From: an uncultured Desulfobacteraceae bacterium
GTDB taxonomy: Bacteria; Desulfobacterota; Desulfobacteria; Desulfobacterales; UBA5852
Direction: 5' to 3'
Assembly (NCBI GenBank): GCA_913060875.1
Contig: CAJXSL010000011.1
Span: 110,570 to 174,569, forward strand
DNA length: 64,000 nucleotides
Part shown: one piece after another, positions 1 to 9,128 of the stretch
Layout of the letters: each line of letters begins with the position of its first letter
How positions within the stretch are numbered: the first letter of the stretch is position 1
The notes under the pieces: model-generated
What the model was told of the DNA's origin: nothing
What the model saw: only the letters and a program-made list of their open reading frames with translations
Database searches by the model: none
Position numbers and translations under genes: made by a program

Positions 1-378
1 GGCAAAGCGAATCCGCAGGACATCGATGCCCGGCTCGGTCTTGACAGGGTAGCTGTCTTTCAGGGTGTCCACGAGCGTCTGGTTGAACTTGTCGGCCAGT
101 TCCTTCAGATCATCGGCGTCGATGCCCTTGTACTCGGAGGCGTCATCGAAGAAAAACACCACGCTGTCGATCATAACATAGTTATAGCGGCCCCAGTCCG
201 CGTCCGGCTTGATCCAGCGCAGCTTGGCCCCGTCTTCAGGGCCGGGTTCCAGCTTGTCATAATAACCTTTCAGAAAACCTGTTCGGGCATAGGTTGATGA
301 GGCGTCGCTGCCACCGTTGGTAGTGGCGCAGCCTGCGACCAGCACCATTGCCGCGAGTATTCCCAATGCTTTTTTCAT
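1..378 (-). CDS. DUF3313-type lipoprotein, partial (C-terminus beyond window)
   Basis: The reverse strand reads an open frame from ATG at 378 to the window edge (126 codons seen, no stop), so the ORF track misses it. The N-terminus is a short lipoprotein signal with lipobox LVAGC, then a Thr/Gly/Ser linker. The following sequence (GFLKGYYDKLEPGPEDGAK and the VVFFFDDASEYKGI segment) resembles the DUF3313 family of envelope lipoproteins. Function is unknown; an envelope location is inferred from the lipobox. AAAGGAAACGCCG precedes the ATG. The gene points away from the RND operon promoter and lies about 300 nt from the RND stop. Confidence 0.75.
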   Translation of the reverse strand, partial: MKKALGILAAMVLVAGCATTNGGSDASSTYARTGFLKGYYDKLEPGPEDGAKLRWIKPDADWGRYNYVMIDSVVFFFDDASEYKGIDADDLKELADKFNQTLVDTLKDSYPVKTEPGIDVLRIRFA

Positions 379-682
379 CGGCGTTTCCTTTCGTTTAAAC
401 TTCGGTTCTTGGATGGAATCGGAAAGCGTCGCATTGTGCGCCTCCTGCTGTTATGCCAGCAGGAAGCGGGATCTGATGATTCAGCGTTTCAGCAGTGAAG
501 AAGCCAGTGAGAATCAGTCGTGTGAAGGGTGTAACGCGCCACAGGGCAACCACCAGTTTCCGCCGACGGGAAATTGGAAATCACAGTTCACATGGGGGTC
601 AAATCAATGCGGGGAGGACCCTGTGGTTTAAACATAAAGAAAACCCTACCGTTTTACAGGTGCTTTAATCAAGCGTAAAAAA
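379..682. other. intergenic leader region
   Basis: Stretch of 304 nt between the lipoprotein start and the RND pump stop. It holds one clear hairpin (TCCTGCTG, loop TTATGC, CAGCAGGA at 443-464) in the leader of the lipoprotein gene. The 104-aa plus-strand ORF here lacks domain-like composition and overlaps the lipoprotein start, so it is not called. Confidence 0.4.
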
Positions 683-3600
683 TCAGCCCGTACGCTGTTG
701 CTGCAGTTCTGCCGCAACCTCCGGTTCATACGCGTCCCCGGGTCTTATCCAGTCATGGATATCCTCGATTAACAGATACAGGCAGGGCACGAGGATAAGC
801 GTGATGACGGTTGCGAAGAGAATGCCGAAACCGAGGGACAGGGCCATGGGAATCATGAAGCGCGCCTGGCGCGAGGTTTCGAAAATCATCGGCGCCAGGC
901 CCCCGAAGGTGGTCAGGGTGGTCAGGATAATCGGCCGGAAACGCCGCAGGCCGGCGATGCGTATCGCCTCATGCGGACCGGCGCCATTTTCCCGCTGCCG
1001 GTTGGCATAATCGATCAGCACCAGCGAATCATTGACCACTACGCCGGAAAGCGCCACGATCCCCATCATACTCATCAGGCTGAGGTTGTACCCCATCAGC
1101 AGATGCCCCAAAACCGCTCCGAGAACACCGAACGGAATGGCCAGCATGACGATCAAAGGCTGGCTGTAACTGCGAAACGGGACTGCCAGCAGGAAGTAGA
1201 TGAGCAGCATGGCCAGGATAAACCCGCTTATCAGGCTCTGCATGCTTTCCTGCATGTCGGCCTGCTTGCCCTGGTAGCCATAGGCAAGGCCGGGATAGTT
1301 GCGGGCCAGGGCAGGCAGGATGGTGCTGTTGAGGGCGGCTTGCACCTGGCTGGTCTGGCCGATGGGCTCGACATTGGCGGTCACCGTCACGGTGCGGCGG
1401 GCGTCCCTGCGGCTGATGGTGGTGTAGGCCCGGCCCCGTTTGACGTCCGCGATTTCGGTCAGGGGCACGAAGGTGCCGGCCGGCGTGCGGATCATCAGGT
1501 TCTCCACATGGTATTCGCTGATGCGCTCGTTTTCGGGCAGGCGCACGCGCACCGTCACTTCGTTGCGGCCGCGCTGCTGTTTCAGCGCTTCAGCGCCCGA
1601 AAAGGCGTTGCGCACCTGGCGGGCCACTTCGGCCGAGGTCAGCCCCAGGCTCTGGCCCGCAGGCGTGATGGAAAAATTGAGCTGCTGCTTGCCCGGCGTG
1701 TATCCGTCATCGATATCCTTGACGTTTGAAAATTCGTCCAGGCGTTGGGCCAGTGCGGCGCTGGCCTGGTCAAGCACCTGGATATCGGAATGGGAGAGTT
1801 CCACGGTCAGGGCTGCACCGGAGCCGGGCCCGCCGCGATCCGATTGGAACTGCAGCGATTCCAGGCCGGCGACCGGGCCGAGATTTTCCCGCCACAACCG
1901 GATCACCTCGCCGGTGCTCAAGGGGCGCACTTCGGGGTCGGTAAGGTAGGCGCGCACTTCCACCTGGTTTTCATCGATCTTTGTAAAGATCCCTTCGAGG
2001 AGCCGATCGCCGCCGTTGTCGTCGGCCAGCGCCTCCATGGCGGCGGTTAGCCTGTCCTGGACGGCCGATGCTTTCACCATGGGACTTCCCACGGGGAGAA
2101 CAGCAGTCACCACGGCCTCGTCCGACTCCACCCGGGGCATCAGGATCATGCCGATGCGGCCGCTGAGGGCGTAGCTGACCACCACGATCAGGGCCGCCAG
2201 GCCCAGAGCCACGGTAAGGGCCCGCCAGCGGATGCACCGCTCCAGAAAAGGCGCGTAGACCTTGTCGATGAAGCGGGTCACCTGTCGGGCGAATCCTTGC
2301 TGCCAAAGCTGCAGGCGGCCGGCCGGCTGTTTTGAGGAGCGGTTTTTGGTATGGGCCAGGTGGGCCGGCAGGATCAGCAGCGATTCGACCCAGGAAATAA
2401 GAAAGACCATGACCACAACCATGGGAATGACCTTCCAGATCTTGCCCATCACCCCGGGAACGAAGAAAAGGGGCAGAAAGGCCACCACGTTGGTAAGAAT
2501 CGAAAACGTGATCGGCAGGGCCACATCCCGGGCGCCCAGGATGGCGGCCCTGGCGAAATCCATCCCCTGCTGCTGGTATTCGTAGATATTCTCACCGGCA
2601 ACGATGGCGTCGTCCACCACGATCCCCAGGGCGACGATAAAGGCGAACATGGAGACCATGTTGATGGACACCCCCATGCCCGGCAAAAAAAGCAAACTGC
2701 CGAGAAACGCGGTGGGAATGCCCATGGTGACCCAGAAGGCCAGCTTGAACTCCAGGAAAAGACCGAGCACCACCAGCACCAGCGCCAACCCCATGAAGGC
2801 GTTCTTCAGCAGCAGTTCCAGTCTCTGCTGGTAGACTTCGGAACTGTCGTTGCTGATGTGCCATGCAATGCCCTCGGGCAGATCGCGCTCGATGTCCCCC
2901 ATGGCCGTTCTTACGGCCGCGGCGACCCCGATGGGCGTCTGGTCCCCCACCCGGTAGACATCGATGCCGATGCTGCGGTGCCCGTCGTAAGCGGCGGCCT
3001 TGTCGCTGTCCTCGAAATCTTCCCGCACCCGGGCGATATCTTCCAGGTAGACCACACTGCCGTCGGCAGTAGTCACAATGGGAATCCGGGCGAATTCGAC
3101 GGCCCAGTCGCGGCGGTCTTTCACCCGCAGCAGGATATCGCCGCCGGCCGTATCCACCGAGCCGCCGGGGATCTCGGTCGAGGCGCTGTCAATGGCCTGG
3201 GCGACGCCGGCCAGGGTCAGACCGTAAGCCCGCAGCCGCGCCTGGGGTATTTCGACCTGGATCTCGTAGTCCCGGGCCCCGGCCAGCTCGACCTGGGTGA
3301 TCGCGGCGTTTTGCAGCAGCCGGTCGCGCACGCTATCGGCCGTCTCGCGCAGGGCCATTTCCGGCACGTCACCATAAAGGCTGATGGCAAGCACCTCCCG
3401 AAGGTGTGTCACGAGGGAAACCTCGGGTTCATCGGCATCCTCGGGAAAAGTGGTGATCCGGTCGACCTCCTGCTGGATCTCCTGATAGATTTTCTGCTGG
3501 TCAGCGCCCTCCTCCAACTCGGCGCTGACCGATCCGTTGCCCTCGGAAGCCGTGGCGGTCAGCTCTTTGACCCCTTCGATGGCGCGGATGGCCTCCTCCA

Positions 3601-3826
3601 CGGCCAGGAGAATCCCCTGTTCGACCTCTTCGGGGCTGGCGCCGGAGTAGTCCACACTGACCTTCACCATGTCCAGGTCAAACTCGGGAAAGACCTCCTG
3701 TTTAATGCGGCTGGTCATGAACAATCCGCCCAGCACCAGGAAAATCATCAGCAGGTTCGGCGTTATCCGGTTGTTCACCATCCAGGCGATCGGTCCGCGG
3801 ATCCGGGAAACAGGATTGTCGCTCAT
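683..3826 (-). CDS. RND efflux pump inner-membrane permease (HAE1/AcrB type)
   Basis: Protein of 1047 aa, the normal length of an RND permease. It has an N-terminal membrane helix (about 22-38), a large periplasmic porter domain, a helix bundle (about 340-480), a second porter domain and a C-terminal helix bundle. The helix-4 proton-relay pair is present in GIVVDDAIVAGEN (D405, D406). In the TM10 region the usual AcrB-type lysine is replaced: the motif reads VVVNDSLVLID, as in a recognised subset of this family. It should pump drugs, solvents or metabolites out by proton antiport together with the adaptor and outer-membrane factor upstream. Its ATG overlaps the adaptor stop (ATGA), implying coupled translation. 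Substrate cannot be told from sequence. Confidence 0.95.
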   Translation of the reverse strand: MSDNPVSRIRGPIAWMVNNRITPNLLMIFLVLGGLFMTSRIKQEVFPEFDLDMVKVSVDYSGASPEEVEQGILLAVEEAIRAIEGVKELTATASEGNGSVSAELEEGADQQKIYQEIQQEVDRITTFPEDADEPEVSLVTHLREVLAISLYGDVPEMALRETADSVRDRLLQNAAITQVELAGARDYEIQVEIPQARLRAYGLTLAGVAQAIDSASTEIPGGSVDTAGGDILLRVKDRRDWAVEFARIPIVTTADGSVVYLEDIARVREDFEDSDKAAAYDGHRSIGIDVYRVGDQTPIGVAAAVRTAMGDIERDLPEGIAWHISNDSSEVYQQRLELLLKNAFMGLALVLVVLGLFLEFKLAFWVTMGIPTAFLGSLLFLPGMGVSINMVSMFAFIVALGIVVDDAIVAGENIYEYQQQGMDFARAAILGARDVALPITFSILTNVVAFLPLFFVPGVMGKIWKVIPMVVVMVFLISWVESLLILPAHLAHTKNRSSKQPAGRLQLWQQGFARQVTRFIDKVYAPFLERCIRWRALTVALGLAALIVVVSYALSGRIGMILMPRVESDEAVVTAVLPVGSPMVKASAVQDRLTAAMEALADDNGGDRLLEGIFTKIDENQVEVRAYLTDPEVRPLSTGEVIRLWRENLGPVAGLESLQFQSDRGGPGSGAALTVELSHSDIQVLDQASAALAQRLDEFSNVKDIDDGYTPGKQQLNFSITPAGQSLGLTSAEVARQVRNAFSGAEALKQQRGRNEVTVRVRLPENERISEYHVENLMIRTPAGTFVPLTEIADVKRGRAYTTISRRDARRTVTVTANVEPIGQTSQVQAALNSTILPALARNYPGLAYGYQGKQADMQESMQSLISGFILAMLLIYFLLAVPFRSYSQPLIVMLAIPFGVLGAVLGHLLMGYNLSLMSMMGIVALSGVVVNDSLVLIDYANRQRENGAGPHEAIRIAGLRRFRPIILTTLTTFGGLAPMIFETSRQARFMIPMALSLGFGILFATVITLILVPCLYLLIEDIHDWIRPGDAYEPEVAAELQQQRTG

Positions 3827-5121
3827 GAGGGATCTCCCTGCACATCAGAAGGTTTCGCGGCCATTTGGTCGGTGGCCGTGTCGGCCGTGCGCAGCCGCAT
3901 CCCCTCCACCGGGGCCGCCAGGTCGGTGACAACCAGCTGCTCCCCCGGTTCGATGCCGCCGGTGACCAGGACCCGGTCGAGGCCCCGAAAGGCGATTTCC
4001 ACCGGGCGGATCGAGAGGGTGCCTTTATCTTCCATCACCCAGACACGGCTGCCGTTGCGGATGAATTCACGCTCGATGGCCGCGGCCGAAGCAACCGGTT
4101 GCCCTTCGATCTCCACCCGTACGTAGGCGCCGATCAGCATACGGGGCTGATCCGCATTGCCCGGTTGCAGGCCCAGGGGATCTTCCACCTGGACCAGCAG
4201 TCGCGCCATGCGTCCCTGCTCCTCCAGATCCGCTTCCAGGCGAATCACCCGGCCCTGGCGGCAGATTCCGTCACCCCAGGCCGCCGGGTCGTATACCCGG
4301 ACCAGGGCGCCCTGATCCCCATCGGCCTGGGGAATCCGGATCCAGCGCAGTTGGTTCACCGGGACCGACACTTCCACCCAGTAGGCATCCGTGCCCACCA
4401 GGGTGGCCAGTACGGTGGATTCGCTGGCCCGGGCCCCGACGTCCACGGCACGGGACTGGACCATGGCATTGAAGGGCGCTTTGATTTCAGTGCGGGCGAG
4501 GTCAATCCGGGCCTGTTCGAGCTTGACCTGGGCCGCTTCGAGGGTGGCCTGCAGGTTTTCCAGCTGGGGCCGGCGCAGCATCAGCGCTTTCTCGACATCA
4601 CTGACCGTTTCACCCAACAGCGTGTACTCTTTTTGGGCGACAATTTGATTGCCCTGCTCAAGCTGCAAATCCGACTCGGCTTTGGCCACATCGGTGGTCA
4701 ACTGCCTCACGGCCAGGCGGTAGTCGGTGGGCTCGATTTTCAGCAGCGTCTCGCCCTGACGAAAATGGCTGCCCGGGACCAGGTTGCGGTTCAGTTCGGT
4801 GATTTCACCGCTGACCTGTGGCTTCAGTTCCACATTACGGGCCGCGGTAACGGTCCCCATGCCGGAAATCACCGTCTGCCGGGGGCCGTAATCCACCGGT
4901 TTTACCGCCACCAGGGTCGCGTTGTGCTTTTGCGGGTGTGGCTTGGCCTGGGGGCTGGTCTCCATCAGCCAGAAGGCGACCGCCCCGCCTGCGGCCAGGA
5001 CGACCAGGGGCATCAAAACCCTGAAGATGATCCCCGTCCGGCGTCGCGTATCACGCTCTTTCGCTCCCGCCGCGCTTAGGTCTTGTTTACAATCTGTTGC
5101 GATTTCTTGTTTCGCTGGCAT
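3823..5121 (-). CDS. RND efflux periplasmic adaptor (membrane fusion protein)
   Basis: HlyD/AcrA-type adaptor of 432 aa. The ORF track starts 56 codons too early; the ATG at 5121 is preceded by AAAGGAAA and gives a proper N-terminus: a short cytoplasmic stretch, then a membrane anchor (FRVLMPLVVLAAGGAVAFWL). The barrel-sandwich half-motif (GSHFRQGETLLKIEP) is followed by an alpha-helical coiled-coil hairpin, the second half-motif (IKAPFNAMVQSRAVDVGA) and beta-barrel/membrane-proximal domains. It bridges the pump and the outer-membrane factor. The start overlaps the end of the upstream outer-membrane factor by 35 nt and its stop overlaps the pump start by 4 nt, so the three genes form a tight operon. 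Confidence 0.93.
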   Translation of the reverse strand: MPAKQEIATDCKQDLSAAGAKERDTRRRTGIIFRVLMPLVVLAAGGAVAFWLMETSPQAKPHPQKHNATLVAVKPVDYGPRQTVISGMGTVTAARNVELKPQVSGEITELNRNLVPGSHFRQGETLLKIEPTDYRLAVRQLTTDVAKAESDLQLEQGNQIVAQKEYTLLGETVSDVEKALMLRRPQLENLQATLEAAQVKLEQARIDLARTEIKAPFNAMVQSRAVDVGARASESTVLATLVGTDAYWVEVSVPVNQLRWIRIPQADGDQGALVRVYDPAAWGDGICRQGRVIRLEADLEEQGRMARLLVQVEDPLGLQPGNADQPRMLIGAYVRVEIEGQPVASAAAIEREFIRNGSRVWVMEDKGTLSIRPVEIAFRGLDRVLVTGGIEPGEQLVVTDLAAPVEGMRLRTADTATDQMAAKPSDVQGDPS

Positions 5122-6586
5122 TGCGATTTCCTTTATCTGCAATTGTTGAAGCACTGGAGCGGTTTTCTTCCGGACGTTCCAACGTCCATCCCGATCCCAG
5201 AGCCCGGCACAGGTCAATGCGGTACTGCACCAGATCCCGCCTGGCGGACAACAGGCTGCGCTGCAACTCCTGCTGGGAAAGCAGCGCATCGAGCACCCGC
5301 TGGTAGTCCACCGTCCCCTGGATGTACCGATCCCGTAGCCTGTCGACGACCTGACCGGCCAGCGTCAGCTGTTTGTCAATGCTCGCAATGAATTCCCGCT
5401 GGCGCTGTTCCTGAGCAAGGGCGTCTTCGACTTCACCCAGGGCATCGAGAATGGTTTGGCCATAGGCGTTCAACGCTTCGGAGGCCACCGCGCGGGTCCG
5501 GTCGGCTTCGGCCCGGCGTGATCCCCCGTCGATGATCGGAGCCGCCAGGTTGGCGGCCAGCGTGGCCAGCCAGTTGTCGAACAGGTCACGGACATGCCCG
5601 GTCGTGGTATCGATACCAGCGGTCAGACTCAACCGGGGGAAACGGTCGGCAATGGCGGCCGCCAGTTCGCTGTCAGCCGCCTTGACGCTGAAATAAGCAC
5701 TGCGAATATCCGGACGACATTGGATCAACTCTGCCGGCAGCCCCGATTGCGGCATGGGCGGCAGGTTTATTAACGCTGCAATCCGCGGCGCCACCGTCTG
5801 TTGGGGGGAAGCGCCGAGCAGGATCGCCAAGTGGTGTTCCAGAACCCCAACCTGGGCGGCCACCTGCGCCTTCTCACCCCGGTTGGACTCCACCAGCTGC
5901 CGCTGCTGCAGCATATCGGCGATGCCGACCTGGCCGGTGCGAAACTGGAGCGTCACCAGTTCGAGTACCTTTTCATTGGTGACGATCTGCGCGTCCAGCA
6001 CGTTCAATTGCCCGTATTGTTCCACCAGCTGGTACCAGGAACCGGCGACTTCGGCCGAAAGGGTCAGGGCCGCGGCCCGGAGATCTTCCGCGCTGGCCAA
6101 ACGATCGAATTCGGCGGCGTCGCGACTGGAACGGATGCGCCCCCAGAGATCCACCTCGTAGCTGGCGACCAGGCCCAGGGAATAAACGCTGTTGCTATCT
6201 GTCAAGCCGTCGTCCCGAAAACGAGTGCGTGAGACGTCGGCCTCAGCATCGAGTGCCGGGTATAGTTCGGCCCCGGCACTGCGTACCAGGGCTTCCGCCT
6301 GACTGAGCCGGTCCCAGGCCGCCTTGAGGTCGAAATTGTTTGTCAGGGCCTGATCCACAAGCCCGTTCAGCACCGAATCCTCAAAGGATGTCCACCACCG
6401 GTCAGGCAACGGCGCGCCGCCGGATGCCGAGAACCGCTCCGGCACCGCCAGCGGAGCCTCGATTTCGTGATGCACCATGCTGCAACCGGCAAGCAGGGCC
6501 ACGAGCATGGTCAACAACAGCGCCCGGCCCCACAGGGAACCAATGGGTTGAAAATGCCTGAAGGTATTTTCGGATCGAAGGGTCAT
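5087..6586 (-). CDS. Outer-membrane efflux factor, NodT/OprM family lipoprotein
   Basis: TolC-like channel of 499 aa from the ATG at 6586, chosen over the upstream ATG at 6631 because GGTGGAAG lies just before it and a lipoprotein signal follows directly (lipobox LAGC, Cys35). The mature part shows the NodT pattern: P-RWWTSFEDSVLNGLVDQAL, then two long coiled-coil repeats with SYEVDLWGRIRSSRDAAE and, near the C-terminus, LGEVEDALAQEQ. It forms the exit duct of the efflux system. It is the first gene of the operon and carries a four-half-site regulator array 115-154 nt upstream, matching the one before the adjacent response regulator. Confidence 0.93.
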   Translation of the reverse strand: MTLRSENTFRHFQPIGSLWGRALLLTMLVALLAGCSMVHHEIEAPLAVPERFSASGGAPLPDRWWTSFEDSVLNGLVDQALTNNFDLKAAWDRLSQAEALVRSAGAELYPALDAEADVSRTRFRDDGLTDSNSVYSLGLVASYEVDLWGRIRSSRDAAEFDRLASAEDLRAAALTLSAEVAGSWYQLVEQYGQLNVLDAQIVTNEKVLELVTLQFRTGQVGIADMLQQRQLVESNRGEKAQVAAQVGVLEHHLAILLGASPQQTVAPRIAALINLPPMPQSGLPAELIQCRPDIRSAYFSVKAADSELAAAIADRFPRLSLTAGIDTTTGHVRDLFDNWLATLAANLAAPIIDGGSRRAEADRTRAVASEALNAYGQTILDALGEVEDALAQEQRQREFIASIDKQLTLAGQVVDRLRDRYIQGTVDYQRVLDALLSQQELQRSLLSARRDLVQYRIDLCRALGSGWTLERPEENRSSASTIADKGNRNASETRNRNRL

Positions 6587-6699
6587 TTTTCTTCCACCGT
6601 AAAAGGTTTTACGCCCAATTGCCTGCCGCATTCACATATAAATCAACCGCGCAGCAGATCTCTGGATTCCGTTATTGGATCGGATTGTATCGTTGGGGA

Positions 6700-6740
6700 C
6701 GTGAACAGGCTGTAAAAGAAAAGTGAAAAAAATGTGAAAT
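6700..6740 (-). promoter_or_regulatory. Putative response-regulator operator of the efflux operon
   Basis: Read on the plus strand, GTGAA, GTAAA, GTGAAA and GTGAAA begin at 6701, 6712, 6723 and 6734, a perfect 11-bp period typical of tandem OmpR/PhoB-family sites. The same array is found at 9022-9060 before the response regulator gene. On the transcribed strand TTTACA within the third half-site could serve as -35; no strong -10 is evident. The link to the neighbouring regulator is inferred from repeat conservation and location. Confidence 0.7.
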
Positions 6741-6791
6741 CTTAATGCGGTTATCCGAAAAGACCACGTTTGGTTAAATGCAACAGCTTGA

Positions 6792-6872
6792 ACCACGAAG
6801 ATCACGAATGACACGAAGGGGTTCAACTGCTCTGGCCGGTTTTTCTTCGTGCTCTTCGTGCTCTTCGTGGTA
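6792..6872. repeat. CTTCGTG palindromic repeat
   Basis: CCACGAAG / CACGAA / ACACGAAG on one side and CTTCGTG three times on the other form a long imperfect inverted repeat between the kinase stop and the efflux promoter. It may fold as a hairpin and end transcription of the kinase gene. Repeats of this type are common in genomes of this group; no coding potential is seen. Confidence 0.6.
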
Positions 6873-6937
6873 AATTCTTGTTGACGGGAGCTTGGCAGAG
6901 AACCGTTAACTTTAAAAAGCCGCTATCGGTGAGCTTT

Positions 6938-8221
6938 TCAGGTGTCCTGCCACAGGATTCGGACCCGGGTCCCCTGCCCTGCCTGACTTTCAATGGCCAG
7001 CTGCCACCCGAAGCGTTTGCACAGGCGGGAGACGATGCTCAGCCCCAGGCCGAAACCCTGGCTTTTTTCACCTTTGATGTGGGCCTGGGTGACCGAATCG
7101 AGTTTGTTCATTTCGATGCCCATGCCGGTGTCCTGGATACCGATGTGGGCATGGTCAATGGTGACGGTTACCGATCCCTGGGGAGTAAAATGAAAGGCAT
7201 TGCGGATCAGGTTCGTGACAGCGATATAAAGGATTTCTTCCTTGACCCGGACGGCTTTGTCGTGGCGCACGTCCAGGTGGAGCTGAATAGCCTTGTTTTC
7301 TATCAGATACCGGTTGTCGTCGATTGCTTTCCGAACCACCGGTTCCACCCGGCAGGGCTCGGCCGTCCCGCCCTCCTCCCTGGCCAGCCAGAGAAACGTT
7401 TCAATGGTGGTTTCCATGTCCCGGACCGACCGTGAAATCCGTTTCAGGGGTTTTTTCAACAAAGGGTTGGTTTCCATTTCCGGCTGCTGCTCCATGATCT
7501 CCACGGCGCCCTTGACGATGGTCAGCGGGGTCCGGAGTTCGTGGCTGGCATCCCGGGTGAATTGTTTTTCGCGCTGGATAAAGGCGTTGATGCGGTTCAT
7601 GGTTGTCTCGATGGTGCGGGTAAGCAATCCGAGTTCATTGTTGGCGTGCTTTTGAAAAAAGCGGCCCGGTATGTTTTCCGGGTTCAGGCCCTTGATCTGG
7701 TCCCTGAGGGCCACCACCGGTGCAAAGAGCATGCGGGAGGTGATATAGCCGATGATGATGCCCGGAATGAGCAAAATCGCCAGGGAGATCATCAGAATTT
7801 GCCCGGGGCGCAGCAGGGCGTTTTCTTCGAAAAACTCCCGGCCATGGAAAAACATGAAGTAGGGCATATCCTTGCCGTTCAGCTGCATGACACCGACGTA
7901 TTTGGGGGGCCTGTTGCCCTGCTTTTCGATGGCATGGATGCCCGGGGGAAGGTTTTTGACCTGCTCCCGGTGCCGCTCCGGCACCGCGTCAACACCGGCA
8001 AACACATCGATATATTTGGAATGGGGCAAGGGGGTCGTGCGATCCTTTTCATATTTGTAGAGAAAGGTATCCACTTCCGTATCGATGAGGTTGGCGATCA
8101 CCTTCGACATGCTGTTGCCCAGAACAAAAAAAGTAATCCCGGCATTGAGAGTCACCAGCAGTGTGCCGAACAGGAGAATGCAGGCCACGATCCTGAACCG
8201 GATGCTCTGGTAAAATTTCAT
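6938..8221 (-). CDS. Sensor histidine kinase of the efflux-linked two-component system
   Basis: Membrane kinase of 427 aa: TM1 (about 8-34), a periplasmic sensor of about 110 aa, TM2 (about 145-166), HAMP-type linker, DHp domain with DASHELRTP (phospho-acceptor H227) and an ATPase domain with NLIRNAFHF, QDTGMGI and GFGLGLSIV motifs. It should phosphorylate the OmpR-type regulator encoded just upstream; its ATG overlaps that stop codon (ATGA). The signal is unknown. Position beside the RND operon and the shared operator suggest it senses an envelope stress or a pump substrate. Confidence 0.92.
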   Translation of the reverse strand: MKFYQSIRFRIVACILLFGTLLVTLNAGITFFVLGNSMSKVIANLIDTEVDTFLYKYEKDRTTPLPHSKYIDVFAGVDAVPERHREQVKNLPPGIHAIEKQGNRPPKYVGVMQLNGKDMPYFMFFHGREFFEENALLRPGQILMISLAILLIPGIIIGYITSRMLFAPVVALRDQIKGLNPENIPGRFFQKHANNELGLLTRTIETTMNRINAFIQREKQFTRDASHELRTPLTIVKGAVEIMEQQPEMETNPLLKKPLKRISRSVRDMETTIETFLWLAREEGGTAEPCRVEPVVRKAIDDNRYLIENKAIQLHLDVRHDKAVRVKEEILYIAVTNLIRNAFHFTPQGSVTVTIDHAHIGIQDTGMGIEMNKLDSVTQAHIKGEKSQGFGLGLSIVSRLCKRFGWQLAIESQAGQGTRVRILWQDT

Positions 8222-8904
8222 GACGATTCTCCCTTGATCCGGAAACCGATGCCGTGAATGGTTTCGATCATGGCGTGGTCAAAGGGTTTGTCGATTTTTT
8301 TCCGCAATGTGTACATGTGGCTGCGCAGCACGTCGCTGCCCGGTGGATTATCCCCCCACAGGTGGTTCTCCAGGTCTTTGCGGGCGACCACATTGGGAGC
8401 GGATTCCATGAGCATCTTCAAAATGGCCGTGCAGGTGTTGTTCAGGTCGATCCTTTTCCCCTGGCGGGATACTTCGAATGTCCCCAAGTCCATGCGCAGG
8501 TCAGCCACCGACAGTACTTTGTTGGTGGCCACCCGGCGTCTGGCCAGCACCTTGATACGGGCGTCCAGTTCTTTCAGGGCAAAGGGTTTGACCAGGTAAT
8601 CGTCGGCACCGGATTCGAAACCCAGCAGTTTGTCGTCCAGGGTGTCCCTGGCCGTCAGCATGATCACCGGCACCTGTTTGTCCGCCTCCCGGCGCAGTTT
8701 CCGGCACAGGGTGATGCCGTCCATGCCCGGCAGCATGAGATCCAGGACAATGACGTCATAATCCTGGGTCAGGGCCAGATGGAGACCGCCGATGCCGTCC
8801 ATGGCGAAATCCAGGATGTACCCCTTCGATTCCAGAAAATCGGACATGTTTTCCACAATGTCGGGGTTGTCCTCGATGATCAGCAGTCGAATATTGGGCG
8901 GCAT
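8218..8904 (-). CDS. OmpR/PhoB-family response regulator
   Basis: Protein of 228 aa: receiver domain with LIIEDN acidic pocket, phospho-acceptor D55 in VIVLDLMLPG and the conserved Lys in DYLVKPF, followed by a winged-helix DNA-binding domain (VVARKDLENHLWG, DVLRSHMYTLRKKI). The ATG at 8904 is preferred over 8931 because GGAGAG stands 6 nt before it and because the operator-to-start distance then nearly equals that of the efflux operon. It should bind the 11-bp-spaced direct repeats at 9021-9061 (autoregulation) and 6700-6740 (efflux operon); this is inferred from the duplicated site. Confidence 0.93.
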   Translation of the reverse strand: MPPNIRLLIIEDNPDIVENMSDFLESKGYILDFAMDGIGGLHLALTQDYDVIVLDLMLPGMDGITLCRKLRREADKQVPVIMLTARDTLDDKLLGFESGADDYLVKPFALKELDARIKVLARRRVATNKVLSVADLRMDLGTFEVSRQGKRIDLNNTCTAILKMLMESAPNVVARKDLENHLWGDNPPGSDVLRSHMYTLRKKIDKPFDHAMIETIHGIGFRIKGESS

Positions 8905-9020
8905 GGGGCTCTCTCCGGGCTTGGTTGCCATTTTTTCCGATATAATCGCCGAAGCCCCCTAAGGCAAGGATTAGCGCTAAACGGGCTCATTCATGGTGGT
9001 GCCGGGTTTATCCTGAAGCA

Positions 9021-9061
9021 CGTGAAGCGGCTGTAAAAAATACGTGAAAAAAACGTGAAAT
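9021..9061 (-). promoter_or_regulatory. Putative autoregulatory operator of the response regulator
   Basis: GTGAA, GTAAAA, GTGAAA and GTGAAA begin at 9022, 9033, 9044 and 9055, exactly 11 bp apart, 118-156 nt before the regulator ATG. The array matches the one before the efflux operon nearly base for base, including GGCTGTAAAA-like context. Confidence 0.7.
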
Positions 9062-9128
9062 ATCCGAAAGGGCTTTGGGGGATTGGCAAGGCTGAATATT
9101 AAAACCAGATCGGCAGCGATTCGTGAAA

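Noticed and set aside
2351-4126. Long 591-aa plus-strand ORF opposite the RND pump
   Set aside because: It is the antisense shadow of the RND pump and adaptor genes; its composition is His/Gly/Asp rich and shows no domain, while the minus-strand frames carry clear family motifs.
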